Assembly (NCBI RefSeq): GCF_900091605.1
Contig: NZ_FMCQ01000005.1
Coordinates: 186,001-250,000, forward strand
From: Micromonospora tulbaghiae
Lineage (GTDB): Bacteria; Actinomycetota; Actinomycetes; Mycobacteriales; Micromonosporaceae
Direction: 5' to 3'
Length of the DNA: 64,000 nucleotides
The position numbers and the translations under genes were made by a program. The notes beneath the pieces were generated by a model. The model searched no databases. It saw nothing but the letters and a program-made list of their open reading frames with translations, and was not told the origin of the DNA. The first letter of the stretch is position 1. Every line of letters starts with the position of its first letter. Below, piece after piece: positions 17,641-25,910 of this stretch.

Positions 17641-18588
17641 GTGACCGCACTCCCGCAACACCCGTCCGAAGGGACAGAACGCGAACGCCCCTCGCTGGTG
17701 ATCAACCGGGTGGCGCGCGCGCTCGCGGCGGCCGGCGTCGAGGCGCCCCGCGCCGAGGCCGAGCAGCTCGCCGCGTACGTCCTGGAAGTGCCGCGTGGCC
17801 GGCTGGCGCTCGCCGACGGGTTCACCCCGGCGCAGCGCGACCGCCTGGACGCGCTCGTCGGGCGGCGGCTGACGCGCGAGCCGTTGCAGCACCTGCTCGG
17901 CTCGGCCGGTTTCCGGCACCTGGAGCTGGCCGTCGGGCCGGGCGTCTTCGTGCCCCGGCCGGAGACCGAACTGCTGGCCGGCTGGGGGATCGAGCGGGCC
18001 CGGGAGTGCGCCGCGCCGCTCGTGGTCGACCTGTGCAGCGGCTCCGGCGCGATCGCCCTCGCGGTCGCGCAGGAGGTGCCCGCGGCCCGGGTGGTGGCGG
18101 TGGAGCGGTCCCCGGCCGCGCTGGCGTGGCTGCGGCGCAACGCGGCCGGCCGGGCCGCCGCCGGGGACCGGCCGATCGACGTGGTGGCCGCCGACGTGAC
18201 CGATCCGGACCTGCTGGCCGACCTGGCCGGACAGGTGGACGTGCTGCTCTGCAACCCGCCGTACGTGCCGAGGTCGGTGACGGTGCCGCCGGAGGTGGCC
18301 GGGCACGACCCGGACGAGGCGGTGTTCGGCGGCGCGGACGGGCTGGACGTGATCCGGCCGGTGGTCGACCGGGCCGCCGCGCTGCTGCGCCCGGGCGGCG
18401 CGATCGGCATCGAGCACGACGACACGCACGCGGCGGCGGTGCCGGCGCTGCTGCGCGGCGACGGCCGCTACGACCGGGTCGCGGAACACCGGGACCTGGC
18501 CGGGCGGCCCCGCTGGGCGAGCGCGTCCCGGCGGGCGGACGGCACCCACGCCGACCCGGCCCCGGCGTGGCAGACTGACTCCTCGTGA
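17641..18588 (+). CDS. prmC: Release factor glutamine methyltransferase
   Basis: This protein of about 315 residues methylates the GGQ glutamine of RF1 and RF2 using S-adenosylmethionine. The SAM site is VVDLCSGSGAIALAVAQE. The substrate-glutamine motif is CNPPYVPRS, the NPPY signature. The N-terminal helical domain (VARALAAAGVEAPRAEAEQL) is also present. The chosen GTG at 17641 has no ribosome site but a -10-like CATGAT 6 nt before it. A GTG at 17698 is an alternative and would remove a 19-residue unconserved N-terminus. The gene overlaps the next one by 4 bp. Confidence 0.93.
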   Translation: MTALPQHPSEGTERERPSLVINRVARALAAAGVEAPRAEAEQLAAYVLEVPRGRLALADGFTPAQRDRLDALVGRRLTREPLQHLLGSAGFRHLELAVGPGVFVPRPETELLAGWGIERARECAAPLVVDLCSGSGAIALAVAQEVPAARVVAVERSPAALAWLRRNAAGRAAAGDRPIDVVAADVTDPDLLADLAGQVDVLLCNPPYVPRSVTVPPEVAGHDPDEAVFGGADGLDVIRPVVDRAAALLRPGGAIGIEHDDTHAAAVPALLRGDGRYDRVAEHRDLAGRPRWASASRRADGTHADPAPAWQTDSS

Positions 18589-19232
18589 TGCTCTACGACT
18601 GTCGGTCGCCCGCCGACCGGGACCGCGGCATCGCCGCTGCCGTCGAGGCGGTCAAGAACGGGGAACTCGTCGTCCTGCCGACCGACACGGTCTACGGCAT
18701 CGGGGCGGACGCCTTCACCCCGTACGCGGTGAAGGCCCTGGCGGACACGAAGGGTGCGGCCCGGCAGGCGCCCCCGGTGCTCATCGGTTCCCGGCACACG
18801 CTCGACGGCCTGGTCTTCTCGCTGCCCGGCGCGGCCCGCGACCTGGTCGAGGCGTTCTGGCCCGGTGCGCTGACCATCGTGGTGGAGCACTCGCCGAGCC
18901 TGGCCTGGGACCTGGGCGACAACAGCGGCACGGTGGCGGTGCGGATGCCGCTGCACCCGGTGGCGCTGGAGGTGCTGCGGGAGACCGGGCCGATGGCCGT
19001 CGCGTCGGCCAACAAGATCGGCCAGCCCGCCGCGCTCACCGCCGAGGAGGCACGCGAGCAGCTCGGCTACGGCGTCCGGGCGTACCTGGAGGCCGGGCCG
19101 GCGGTGGACCCGGTGCCGAGCACCATCGTCGACCTGACCGGCGACGTGCCGCGGGTGCTGCGCGAGGGCGCGGTGACGCTGGCGAAGCTGCGGGAGGTCG
19201 TGCCGGACATCCTCGACGAGCGGGGGGTCTGA
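18585..19232 (+). CDS. tsaC: L-threonylcarbamoyladenylate synthase (YrdC/Sua5 family)
   Basis: This 215-residue YrdC-domain enzyme makes threonylcarbamoyl-AMP from threonine, bicarbonate and ATP, the first step of tRNA t6A37 modification. Typical motifs are LPTDTVYGIGADAF near the N-terminus, FWPGALTIV in the middle and VPSTIVDLTGDVPRVLREG near the end. The length fits the YrdC/TsaC form without the extra Sua5 domain. The gene begins GTG-ATG and overlaps the prmC stop; either codon could be used. The next gene starts immediately after its TGA, indicating translational coupling. Confidence 0.9.
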   Translation: MMLYDCRSPADRDRGIAAAVEAVKNGELVVLPTDTVYGIGADAFTPYAVKALADTKGAARQAPPVLIGSRHTLDGLVFSLPGAARDLVEAFWPGALTIVVEHSPSLAWDLGDNSGTVAVRMPLHPVALEVLRETGPMAVASANKIGQPAALTAEEAREQLGYGVRAYLEAGPAVDPVPSTIVDLTGDVPRVLREGAVTLAKLREVVPDILDERGV

Positions 19233-19844
19233 GTGCCGCCCTTCACCGTCCTGCACGTCTGCATGGGCAACATCTGCCGGTCTCCGATGGCCGAGCGGCT
19301 GCTGCTGCTCGCGGTCCGCGAGCGGCTGGCCCGCCTCGACGTCGACCCGGCCGGGTCGGACGCGCTCGTGCACAGCCACAGCGCCGGCACCGGCGGCTGG
19401 CACGCGGGCGAGGAGATGAACCCGCCCGCCGCCCGGCAGGTGATCTCGCGTGGCGGTGACACCGAGGGGTTCGCCGCCCGGCGGCTGCGCTCCGACCTGA
19501 TCGACGCCGCCGACCTGGTGCTCACCGCCACCGCCGATCAGCAGGAGTACGTGGTGGCGCTGCGGCCGGACGCCGCCGCGCGCACGTTCGTCCTCGGCGA
19601 GTTCGGCCGCCTGCTCGGCGGGCTGGACCGGTCCGCCCTGCCGCCGGCCGAGCCGACGCCGGACGCCGTGTACGCGCGCGGCGTCGCGCTGGTGGCGGCC
19701 GCCGACGCGGCCCGGCAGAACGCCTCCGCGCTGTCCACCGACGATCTGGACGACCCGTGGGGCCGGGGCGACCAGTGCTTCAGCCGGGTCGCGGACGAGA
19801 TCGAGGAGACGGTGCAGCCGCTGGCTGCCGCACTACTGCCCTGA
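19233..19844 (+). CDS. Low-molecular-weight protein tyrosine phosphatase family protein
   Basis: The product is 203 residues long, longer than the usual 150-160 for this family. The P-loop HVCMGNICRSPMAE holds the catalytic C10 and R16 in the C-x5-R-S signature. A conserved region SAGTGGWHAGEEMNPPAARQ follows. The C-terminal segment DDLDDPWGRGDQCF is a DP(W/Y)-type general-acid loop. It could dephosphorylate protein tyrosines involved in polysaccharide or wall synthesis; the true substrate is unknown. It starts with GTG directly after the YrdC gene, a pairing common in actinobacteria. Confidence 0.87.
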   Translation: MPPFTVLHVCMGNICRSPMAERLLLLAVRERLARLDVDPAGSDALVHSHSAGTGGWHAGEEMNPPAARQVISRGGDTEGFAARRLRSDLIDAADLVLTATADQQEYVVALRPDAAARTFVLGEFGRLLGGLDRSALPPAEPTPDAVYARGVALVAAADAARQNASALSTDDLDDPWGRGDQCFSRVADEIEETVQPLAAALLP

Positions 19845-19851
19845 GATTCAT

Positions 19852-19887
19852 CCTTCCTCGCGAACTTCCTGCGCATTTCGCGGAAGG
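19852..19887 (+). terminator. Bulged hairpin after the phosphatase gene
   Basis: CCTTCCtcGCGA (19852-19863) pairs with TCGCGGAAGG (19878-19887) around a 14-nt loop with a 2-nt bulge. It may end the prmC-YrdC-phosphatase transcript or lie in the leader of the penicillin-binding protein gene. Confidence 0.35.
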
Positions 19888-19956
19888 TGTCGGCAAAAGC
19901 GAGCAATCCGGTCATTCTGAACGGGTCCGTACGGCCGGCTCCTGCGGGGAGAGCTG

Positions 19957-22065
19957 ATGAACCGGGCCTATCTCGACAAGCTGTTCACCGTTGTGCTCGC
20001 CGGCGTGCTCGCCGGACTGGCCCTGGCCGCCGCCGCGCTGCCGGCCGCACTGGTCTTCGGGCTGGGCGTGAAGAACCTGATGCCGTACACGGTGCTGCCG
20101 GAGGCGCTCAAGACGCCGCAGCCGGCGCAGCGCTCCAACCTGTACGCCAACGACGGGCGGACGCTGATCACGTCGTTCTACGTCGAGGACCGGGTGGACG
20201 TGCCGGTCGGCGAGGTGGCGCCGGTGATGCGCGACGCGATCGTGGCCGCCGAGGACGTGCGCTTCTACGAGCACCACGGCGTCGACGTGCGCGGCGTGGC
20301 ACGGGCGTTCACGGCCAACCGTCGCGAGGGCACCCGCCAGGGCGCCTCCACGCTGACCATGCAGTACGTGCGCAACGCGCTGGCCGGTGACCCCCGGCTG
20401 ACCGAGGAGCAACGCGCCGCCGCCACCGAGATCACCGTCGGGCGCAAGATCCGCGAGATGCGGTACGCGCTGACCCTGGAACGGCAGGTCGGCAAGGACG
20501 AGATCCTCGGGCGCTACCTGAACATCGCGTACTTCGGTGCCGGGGCGTACGGCATCGCCGCCGCCAGCAAGCGCTACTTCGCCACCACGCCGGACCGGCT
20601 CACGCTGGCCCAGGCCGCGCTGCTCGCCGGGCTGGTCCGCTCCCCGGCCGACGACCCGATCAACGGGGACGCCGACTCGGCGCTGCAACGCCGGGCGTAC
20701 GTGCTGGACCGGATGGTGGAGACCGGCCGGGTGAGCGCGGCCGACGCCGAGGCGGCGAAGGCCACGGAGCTGGCCCTCAAGCCCAACACCACGCCGAACG
20801 ACTGCGCCGCCGTGCCCGCCGACCACAACGACTGGGGCTTCTTCTGCGACTGGTTCACCCAGTGGTGGAACGCCCAGCCGGCGTTCGGCGAGAACGTCGA
20901 CGAGCGGCAGCGGACGTTGCGCCGCGGCGGCTGGAAGATCGTGTCCTCGCTCGACCCGGACGTGCAGGCCAAGGCGAGCGAGCAGGTGCGGGAGATCTAC
21001 CCGGAGACGATCCAGCGCGCCGCGCCGACCGCCGTGGTGCAACCGGGCACCGGACGGGTGCTGGCCATGGCGGTGAACCGCACCTACGGCACGACCGCCA
21101 ACCCGGACGGGCAGCAGAACTACCCGAACACGGTCAACCAGCTGGTGGCCGGCGGGGGTGGCATCACCGGCTACCAGGCGGGCTCCACGTTCAAGCTGTT
21201 CGCCCTGCTGGCCGCGCTGGAGTCCGGGCTGCCGCTGGACACCGAGTTCGACGCGCCGCGCGTCTACGTGACGCAGTACCCGGTCGGCGCCGGCCCGGCG
21301 AGCTGCGGCGGCCGGTGGTGCCCGGCGAACGCCAACACCTACTGGATGGACGGCGACCGGGACATGTGGGACGCGTTCGGCCGGTCGGTGAACACGTACT
21401 TCGCGTGGCTGACCGAGCGCGTCGGCGCGGACCGGGTGGTCGAGATGGCCCAGCGGCTGGGCATCGTGTTCCGCGCCCCGGCCGACGCCAAGATGGCCCG
21501 CGAGGGTGCCAAGAGCTGGGGGCCGTTCACGCTCGGCGTCTCCGCCACCACGCCGCTGGACCTGGCCGGCGCGTACGCCGCCGTGGCCGCCGAGGGCACC
21601 TGGTGCCGGCCCACGCCGGTCACCTCCATCACCGACCCGGCCGGCCGGAAGGTGGCCGCCGGGAACACCGACTGCCGGCAGGTGCTCGACACCGAGGTGG
21701 CCCGCGCGGCGGCCGACGCCAGCCGCTGCCCGGTCGGCGACCAGTCGATGTACCGGCGCTGCGACGGCGGCACGGCCGAGGAGCTGGCCCCGGGCCTGCG
21801 CCGGCCGGTGGCGGGCAAGACCGGCAGCTCGGAGCGGAACGCCACCGAGACGGTCGTCGCGTTCACCCCGCAGCTGTCGGTGGCGACGATCGCCGCGAAC
21901 CCGGACGACCCGCGGGACGCGGTCGGCGGCGGCGTGCAGAAACGGCAGATCGCCGCAGTGGGCCGCATCCTCGCGTGGTCGCTGCGCGACGAGCCGGTAC
22001 GCGACTTCGTCCCGCCCGGCCAGGCGGTCGCCTTCCAGCACACCAGCCCCCGAACCGGCAACTGA
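19957..22065 (+). CDS. Class A penicillin-binding protein (bifunctional glycosyltransferase/transpeptidase)
   Basis: This 702-residue enzyme polymerises and cross-links peptidoglycan. A membrane anchor spans about residues 10-35 (LFTVVLAGVLAGLALAAAAL). The GT51 domain shows AAEDVRFYEHHGVDVRG, holding the catalytic Glu, RQGASTLTMQYVRN, and RYLNIAYFGAGAYGIAAASK. The transpeptidase domain has SxxK at S410-T-F-K413, SxN at S477-V-N479 and KTG at K621-T-G. The acyl-enzyme serine is therefore S410. The STLTMQ variant replaces the commoner STLTQQ. The start at 19957 is ATG with GGGGAGAG upstream. It stands between the phosphatase gene and an SDR gene. Confidence 0.94.
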   Translation: MNRAYLDKLFTVVLAGVLAGLALAAAALPAALVFGLGVKNLMPYTVLPEALKTPQPAQRSNLYANDGRTLITSFYVEDRVDVPVGEVAPVMRDAIVAAEDVRFYEHHGVDVRGVARAFTANRREGTRQGASTLTMQYVRNALAGDPRLTEEQRAAATEITVGRKIREMRYALTLERQVGKDEILGRYLNIAYFGAGAYGIAAASKRYFATTPDRLTLAQAALLAGLVRSPADDPINGDADSALQRRAYVLDRMVETGRVSAADAEAAKATELALKPNTTPNDCAAVPADHNDWGFFCDWFTQWWNAQPAFGENVDERQRTLRRGGWKIVSSLDPDVQAKASEQVREIYPETIQRAAPTAVVQPGTGRVLAMAVNRTYGTTANPDGQQNYPNTVNQLVAGGGGITGYQAGSTFKLFALLAALESGLPLDTEFDAPRVYVTQYPVGAGPASCGGRWCPANANTYWMDGDRDMWDAFGRSVNTYFAWLTERVGADRVVEMAQRLGIVFRAPADAKMAREGAKSWGPFTLGVSATTPLDLAGAYAAVAAEGTWCRPTPVTSITDPAGRKVAAGNTDCRQVLDTEVARAAADASRCPVGDQSMYRRCDGGTAEELAPGLRRPVAGKTGSSERNATETVVAFTPQLSVATIAANPDDPRDAVGGGVQKRQIAAVGRILAWSLRDEPVRDFVPPGQAVAFQHTSPRTGN

Positions 22066-22101
22066 CCCCGCCCGCCCCGCCGTCCCCGCCCCGCCCCGCG
22101 C

Positions 22102-22170
22102 CGATCTTGCACTTGCTGCCCGGATAGAAAGTGCATAACGGGCGCATCAAGGGCCGCAAGTGCAAGATCG
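22102..22170. repeat. Palindromic element, family B copy 1
   Basis: CGATCTTGCACTTGC (22102-22116) and GCAAGTGCAAGATCG (22156-22170) are exact 15-bp inverted repeats around a 39-nt loop. A related element lies at 34866-34942. It lies between the convergent PBP and SDR genes and could also end transcription. Confidence 0.85.
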
Positions 22171-22173
22171 CCG

Positions 22174-22229
22174 GCGCGGGGCGCGGGGCGCGGGGCGCGG
22201 GGCGCGGGGCGCGGGGCGCGGGGCGCGGG
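22174..22229. repeat. Tandem GCGCGGG heptamer, eight copies
   Basis: Eight exact head-to-tail copies of GCGCGGG run from 22174 to 22229, followed by degenerate copies to about 22270. The tract directly abuts the family B palindrome and ends just before the SDR stop codon. The strand asymmetry (G-rich on +) could allow slippage or quadruplex formation. Confidence 0.9.
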
Positions 22230-22275
22230 GCGCGGCGCGGGGTGGCGCGGGGTGTGGGGCGGGGCGCGGGGGAGG

Positions 22276-23739
22276 TCAGCCCGGGTGTTCGGCGCCTCGG
22301 GCTATGTTGCGGGCCATGCCGCCGAAGACGACGGCGTGGAACGGGGCCACCGAGGCCCAGTAGAGGTGACCGGGCAGCCCGCGCGGGAGGAACACGGCGC
22401 GCTGGACGTAGCGGCTGCGCCCGTCCCCGTCCGGCTCGGCGCGCATCTCCAGCCAGGCCCGCCCGGGTAGCCGCATCTCGGCGCGCAACCGCAGCAGCTC
22501 GCCCGGGACGATCTCCTCGACCCGCCAGAAGTCCAGCGCCTCGCCGACCTGGAGCCGGTGCGGGTCGCGCCGGCCCCGGCGCAGCCCGACGCCGCCGATC
22601 AGCCGGTCCATCCAGCCGCGCACCGACCAGGCGAGCGGGAACGAGTACCAGCCGTTCTCGCCGCCGACGCCCTCGATGACCCGCCACAACGCCGCCGGTG
22701 GCGCGTCCACCACCCGTTCCCGCAGGTCGGTGTACGCGGTGCCGCCGGACCAGCGCGGGTCCGACGGCAGCGGCTCGGCGGGGGCGTCCGGCCCGCTCGC
22801 GTTCGACCAGCGCGTCTCCACCTGCGCGTCGCGCACCTTGGTCAGCGCCAGCGCGACCGCCTGGTCGAAGCCGGTCAGCCCGTCCGGCGGGTCCGGCACG
22901 TACCGGGCGATGTCGTGTTCGTGCGCCACCGCCTCGTGCACCAGGCTCTCCACCAGCGGCCGGGCGATCGCGTTCGGCACCGGCGTGATCAGGCCGACCC
23001 AGTGCGAGGAGAGCGACGGGGTGAGCGGGCGCACCGGCAGGATGACCCGGGGCCGCAGCCCGGCCACCCGGGCGTAGCGCTGCATCATCTCGGTGAAGGT
23101 CAGCACGTCCGGGCCGCCGATGTCGAAGGCCCGGTTGACGTCGGCCGGCAGGTGCGCGCAGCCGGCCAGGTAGCGCAGCACGTCCCGGACCGCGATCGGC
23201 TGGATCCGGTTGCGCACCCAGCGCGGGGTGACCATCGCCGGGAGCCGTTCGGTCAGGTAGCGGAGCATCTCGAACGAGGCCGAACCGGATCCGATGATCA
23301 CGGCGGCGCGCAGCACCGCAGTGGGCACACCGCTGGCCAGCAGGATCCGCGCGACCTCCGCCCGGGAGCGCAGGTGCGCCGAGGGCAGGCCCTCGCGCTC
23401 CGCCGGCTCCGGCCCGCCGAGATACACGATCCGGCGTACGCCCGCGGCGCGCGCCGCCTCGGCGAAGTTCGTCGCCGCCTCCCGGTCGGCCGCCTCGAAA
23501 CCACGCTGGCCCAGCGAGTGCACCAGGTAGTACGCGACCTCGATGCCCGCGAACACGGCCGGCAGCGTCTCCGGCCGGCGCAGGTCGCCCTCGACGACCT
23601 CCGCCTCGGCCGCCCACGGCACGTCCCGCAGCCGCCCGGCGGTGCGGGCCAGGCAGCGTACGGTGTGCCCCTCGGCCAGCAGCCGGGGCGCGAGGCGTCC
23701 GCCGATGTAGCCGGTAGCACCGGTGACGAGGCATCTCAC
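22276..23739 (-). CDS. NAD(P)-binding SDR-type protein with C-terminal DUF2867 domain
   Basis: The product is 487 residues long. The N-terminal Rossmann fold begins at once with RCLVTGATGYIGGRLAPRLL, the GxxGxxG dinucleotide-binding motif of atypical or extended SDR proteins. A conserved VYLGGPEP segment and a nucleotide-sugar-epimerase-like region follow to about residue 300. The remaining part (RWSGGTAYTDLRERVVDAPP onward, with FWRVEEIVPGELLRLRAEMRLPG) is the DUF2867 START-like domain often fused to such proteins. No clear YxxxK pair is obvious. The reaction is unknown; quinone or lipid modification is sometimes assumed for relatives but is not shown. It is convergent with the PBP gene and divergent from glyA. 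Confidence 0.82.
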   Translation of the reverse strand: MRCLVTGATGYIGGRLAPRLLAEGHTVRCLARTAGRLRDVPWAAEAEVVEGDLRRPETLPAVFAGIEVAYYLVHSLGQRGFEAADREAATNFAEAARAAGVRRIVYLGGPEPAEREGLPSAHLRSRAEVARILLASGVPTAVLRAAVIIGSGSASFEMLRYLTERLPAMVTPRWVRNRIQPIAVRDVLRYLAGCAHLPADVNRAFDIGGPDVLTFTEMMQRYARVAGLRPRVILPVRPLTPSLSSHWVGLITPVPNAIARPLVESLVHEAVAHEHDIARYVPDPPDGLTGFDQAVALALTKVRDAQVETRWSNASGPDAPAEPLPSDPRWSGGTAYTDLRERVVDAPPAALWRVIEGVGGENGWYSFPLAWSVRGWMDRLIGGVGLRRGRRDPHRLQVGEALDFWRVEEIVPGELLRLRAEMRLPGRAWLEMRAEPDGDGRSRYVQRAVFLPRGLPGHLYWASVAPFHAVVFGGMARNIARGAEHPG

Positions 23740-23760
23740 GGCCTCCAGTGTGCGGCTCCG

Positions 23761-23766
23761 TAGACT
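23761..23766 (+). promoter_or_regulatory. Candidate -10 hexamer of glyA
   Basis: TAGACT ends 8 nt before the GTG of glyA, with no Shine-Dalgarno sequence in between. This predicts a leaderless or nearly leaderless mRNA. Confidence 0.5.
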
Positions 23767-23774
23767 CCTTCGCT

Positions 23775-25064
23775 GTGGAGAACGCGAGGGACACCTTCTG
23801 GGGACCGGACTTCCAGCAGCTCAGTACCGTCGACCCGGAGATCGCCGAGGTGGTGCTGGGCGAGCTGGACCGGCTGCGCGGCGGCCTGCAGCTGATCGCC
23901 AGCGAGAACCTCACCTCGCCGGCGGTGCTGGCCGCGCTGGGCTCCACGCTCACCAACAAGTACGCCGAGGGCTACCCGGGGCGGCGCTACTACGGCGGCT
24001 GCGCCGAGGTGGACCGGGCCGAGGAGCTGGCCGTCTCCCGGGCGAAGGAGCTGTTCGGCGCCGAGCACGCGAACGTCCAGCCGCACTCCGGGGCGAGCGC
24101 CAACCTGGCCGCGTACGCCGCCCTGGTGCAGCCGGGTGACACGGTGCTGGCCATGGACCTGCCGCACGGCGGGCACCTGACCCACGGCAGCCGGGTGAAC
24201 TTCTCCGGCAAGTGGTTCCACCCGGTCGGCTACACCGTCCGGCGGGACACCGGGACGATCGACTACGACGAGGTACGCGACCTGGCCCGCGCGCACCGGC
24301 CGAAGATGATCATCTGCGGCGCGACCGCGTACCCGCGACTGATCGACTTCGCCCGCTTCCGGGAGATCGCCGACGAGGTCGACGCGTACCTGATGGTGGA
24401 CGCCGCGCACTTCGTCGGCCTGGTCGCCGGCGGCGCGATCCCGTCCCCGGTGCCGTACGCCGACGTGGTCACCGCGACCACCCACAAGGTGCTGCGCGGC
24501 CCGCGCGGCGGCATGATCCTCAGCCGGGAGCCGCTGGCGGCCCGGATCGACAAGGCGGTCTTCCCGTTCACCCAGGGCGGCCCGCTGATGCACGCCGTCG
24601 CGGCCAAGGCGGTCGCGTTGCGCGAGGCCGCGCAGCCGGAGTTCCGCACGTACGCCGCGCAGGTGGTCGCCAACGCCCGCGCGCTCGCCGACGGGCTGGC
24701 CGCGGAGGGGCTGCCGCCGGTTTCCGGCGGCACCGACACGCACCTGGCCCTGCTCGACCTGCGCGAGACCGGCGTGACCGGCGCCCAGGCCGAGGCCCGC
24801 TGCGACGCCGCCGGCATCACGCTCAACAAGAACGCCGTCCCGTACGACCCGCAGCCGCCGGCGGTGGCCTCCGGCATCCGGGTGGGCTCGCCGAGCGTCA
24901 CCACCCAGGGCATGCGGGAGGGGGAGATGCGCCGGATCGCCACGTTGATCGGACGGGCGGTACGGACGGATCCGGAGTCTCCCGGGGGCGGCGACGAGCT
25001 GACCCGGATCGCCGCGGACGTGACCGAGCTGGTCACCGAGTTCCCGGCGTACCCCCGTGGCTGA
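23775..25064 (+). CDS. glyA: Serine hydroxymethyltransferase
   Basis: This 429-residue PLP enzyme interconverts serine and glycine and makes methylene-tetrahydrofolate. Motifs present are LQLIASENLTSPAVLAALGS, NKYAEGYPGRRYYGG and the PLP-lysine motif THKVLRGPRGGM with K238. I chose GTG at 23775 because the conserved FWGPDFQQL region starts soon after it and TAGACT lies just upstream. The end overlaps the next gene by 8 bp. Position between the prmC cluster and the atp genes is typical for actinobacteria. Confidence 0.95.
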   Translation: MENARDTFWGPDFQQLSTVDPEIAEVVLGELDRLRGGLQLIASENLTSPAVLAALGSTLTNKYAEGYPGRRYYGGCAEVDRAEELAVSRAKELFGAEHANVQPHSGASANLAAYAALVQPGDTVLAMDLPHGGHLTHGSRVNFSGKWFHPVGYTVRRDTGTIDYDEVRDLARAHRPKMIICGATAYPRLIDFARFREIADEVDAYLMVDAAHFVGLVAGGAIPSPVPYADVVTATTHKVLRGPRGGMILSREPLAARIDKAVFPFTQGGPLMHAVAAKAVALREAAQPEFRTYAAQVVANARALADGLAAEGLPPVSGGTDTHLALLDLRETGVTGAQAEARCDAAGITLNKNAVPYDPQPPAVASGIRVGSPSVTTQGMREGEMRRIATLIGRAVRTDPESPGGGDELTRIAADVTELVTEFPAYPRG

Positions 25065-25488
25065 GCCCGGGACGCGCGCGGCGGAGGAGACCGCGGACCG
25101 CGGCTGGCGACTGCGTCATCTGCCCGTGCTGCTGGCCGCGGTGGCGGTGCTCGCCGCTGTCGCGGCGGTGGCGGGCGGGGTGTGGCGCGGCGCGGACGGC
25201 GCGCTCGGCGCGGCGGCCGGGGTGGCCGTCACGGCGGCGAGCTACACGCTCACCACTGTGGTCCTGGCCTGGGCGGACTCCAAGGACCCGCAGCTCGTGC
25301 TGCCGTTCGGGCTGGGCCTCTACGTCGCCAAGATCACCGCGCTCGGCGGGGTGATGGTGCTGGTCGCCTCGACCGGGTGGCCGGGGCTGATCCCGTTCTG
25401 TCTCGGCATCGCCGCGGGCGTCGTCGTGTGGACCGGCGTGCACGTCTGGTGGCTGACCACGGTCCATGCCCGACGGATGCCGCGCTGA
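25057..25488 (+). CDS. AtpI-like membrane protein upstream of ATP synthase
   Basis: This 143-residue protein has four predicted membrane helices: about 23-42 (LPVLLAAVAVLAAVAAVAG), 50-70, 80-103 and 108-130. Position before the atp operon, size and four-helix layout match AtpI (ATP synthase protein I) of other actinobacteria, which is thought to help assemble the c-ring. Sequence similarity that I can judge by eye is weak, so AtpI is a context-based call. GTG at 25057 lies inside the end of glyA, so the gene is probably co-translated with glyA. Confidence 0.65.
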   Translation: MAEPGTRAAEETADRGWRLRHLPVLLAAVAVLAAVAAVAGGVWRGADGALGAAAGVAVTAASYTLTTVVLAWADSKDPQLVLPFGLGLYVAKITALGGVMVLVASTGWPGLIPFCLGIAAGVVVWTGVHVWWLTTVHARRMPR

Positions 25489-25596
25489 GCCGTCCCACCC
25501 TTCGGGCGACGCGTGGGTCTGTCCGCGATCGGTCATTCTCTCAGTGGCGGGGGAGGAGTACCGTGCCTCCAGACGACTTCGCCCGCCCGTGTCCCA

Positions 25597-25611
25597 CACA
25601 ACCAGGTTGTG
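25597..25611. promoter_or_regulatory. 15-bp palindrome upstream of the atp genes, candidate operator
   Basis: CACAACC-A-GGTTGTG is a perfect 7-bp dyad with a 1-nt centre, 52 bp before the atpZ-like ATG. It is the only AT-richer symmetrical site in the 174-bp gap (25489-25662) and is well placed to bind a dimeric regulator. The regulator is unknown. Confidence 0.5.
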
Positions 25612-25662
25612 CGGGGGGTGAGGCACAGCCTCTTCTGCTCGACTGATATCGTTCGCCCCGTC

Positions 25663-25899
25663 ATGGCCGGTGACCAGAAACCCCCCGACACTGGCGGCCC
25701 GGGCGACGTTCCGTCCGGTGCCGGTCAGGGTTGGACCGCGCTCTCATACCTCATCGGGGGCATGCTCGTCTGGGGTTTCATCGGCTGGTTGGTCGACCGT
25801 TGGCTCGATACCGGCGGCGTCGCCACCGGCATCGGGGTCGTGCTCGGCATGGCCGGGGGCATCATCCTGGTCGTCCGCCGGCTGGGCACGCCTACTTAG
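25663..25899 (+). CDS. AtpZ/AtpI-family small membrane protein
   Basis: This 78-residue protein has an unstructured N-terminus (GDQKPPDTGGPGDVPSG) and two membrane helices, about 27-45 (LSYLIGGMLVWGFIGWLVD) and 52-70. The segment GMLVWGFIGWLVDRWLDTGG matches the AtpZ/ATPase gene 1 family that precedes atpB in many bacteria. Those proteins are thought to aid ATP synthase assembly or ion handling. The ATG at 25663 is the first in frame with conserved sequence. atpB follows 11 bp after its stop, so it heads the operon. Confidence 0.78.
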   Translation: MAGDQKPPDTGGPGDVPSGAGQGWTALSYLIGGMLVWGFIGWLVDRWLDTGGVATGIGVVLGMAGGIILVVRRLGTPT

Positions 25900-25910
25900 G
25901 AAGGGACGCG

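Noticed and set aside
22131..22679. ORF crossing the heptamer array
   Set aside because: The translation is a Gly/Ala/Arg repeat caused by the GC heptamer, then antisense to the SDR gene.
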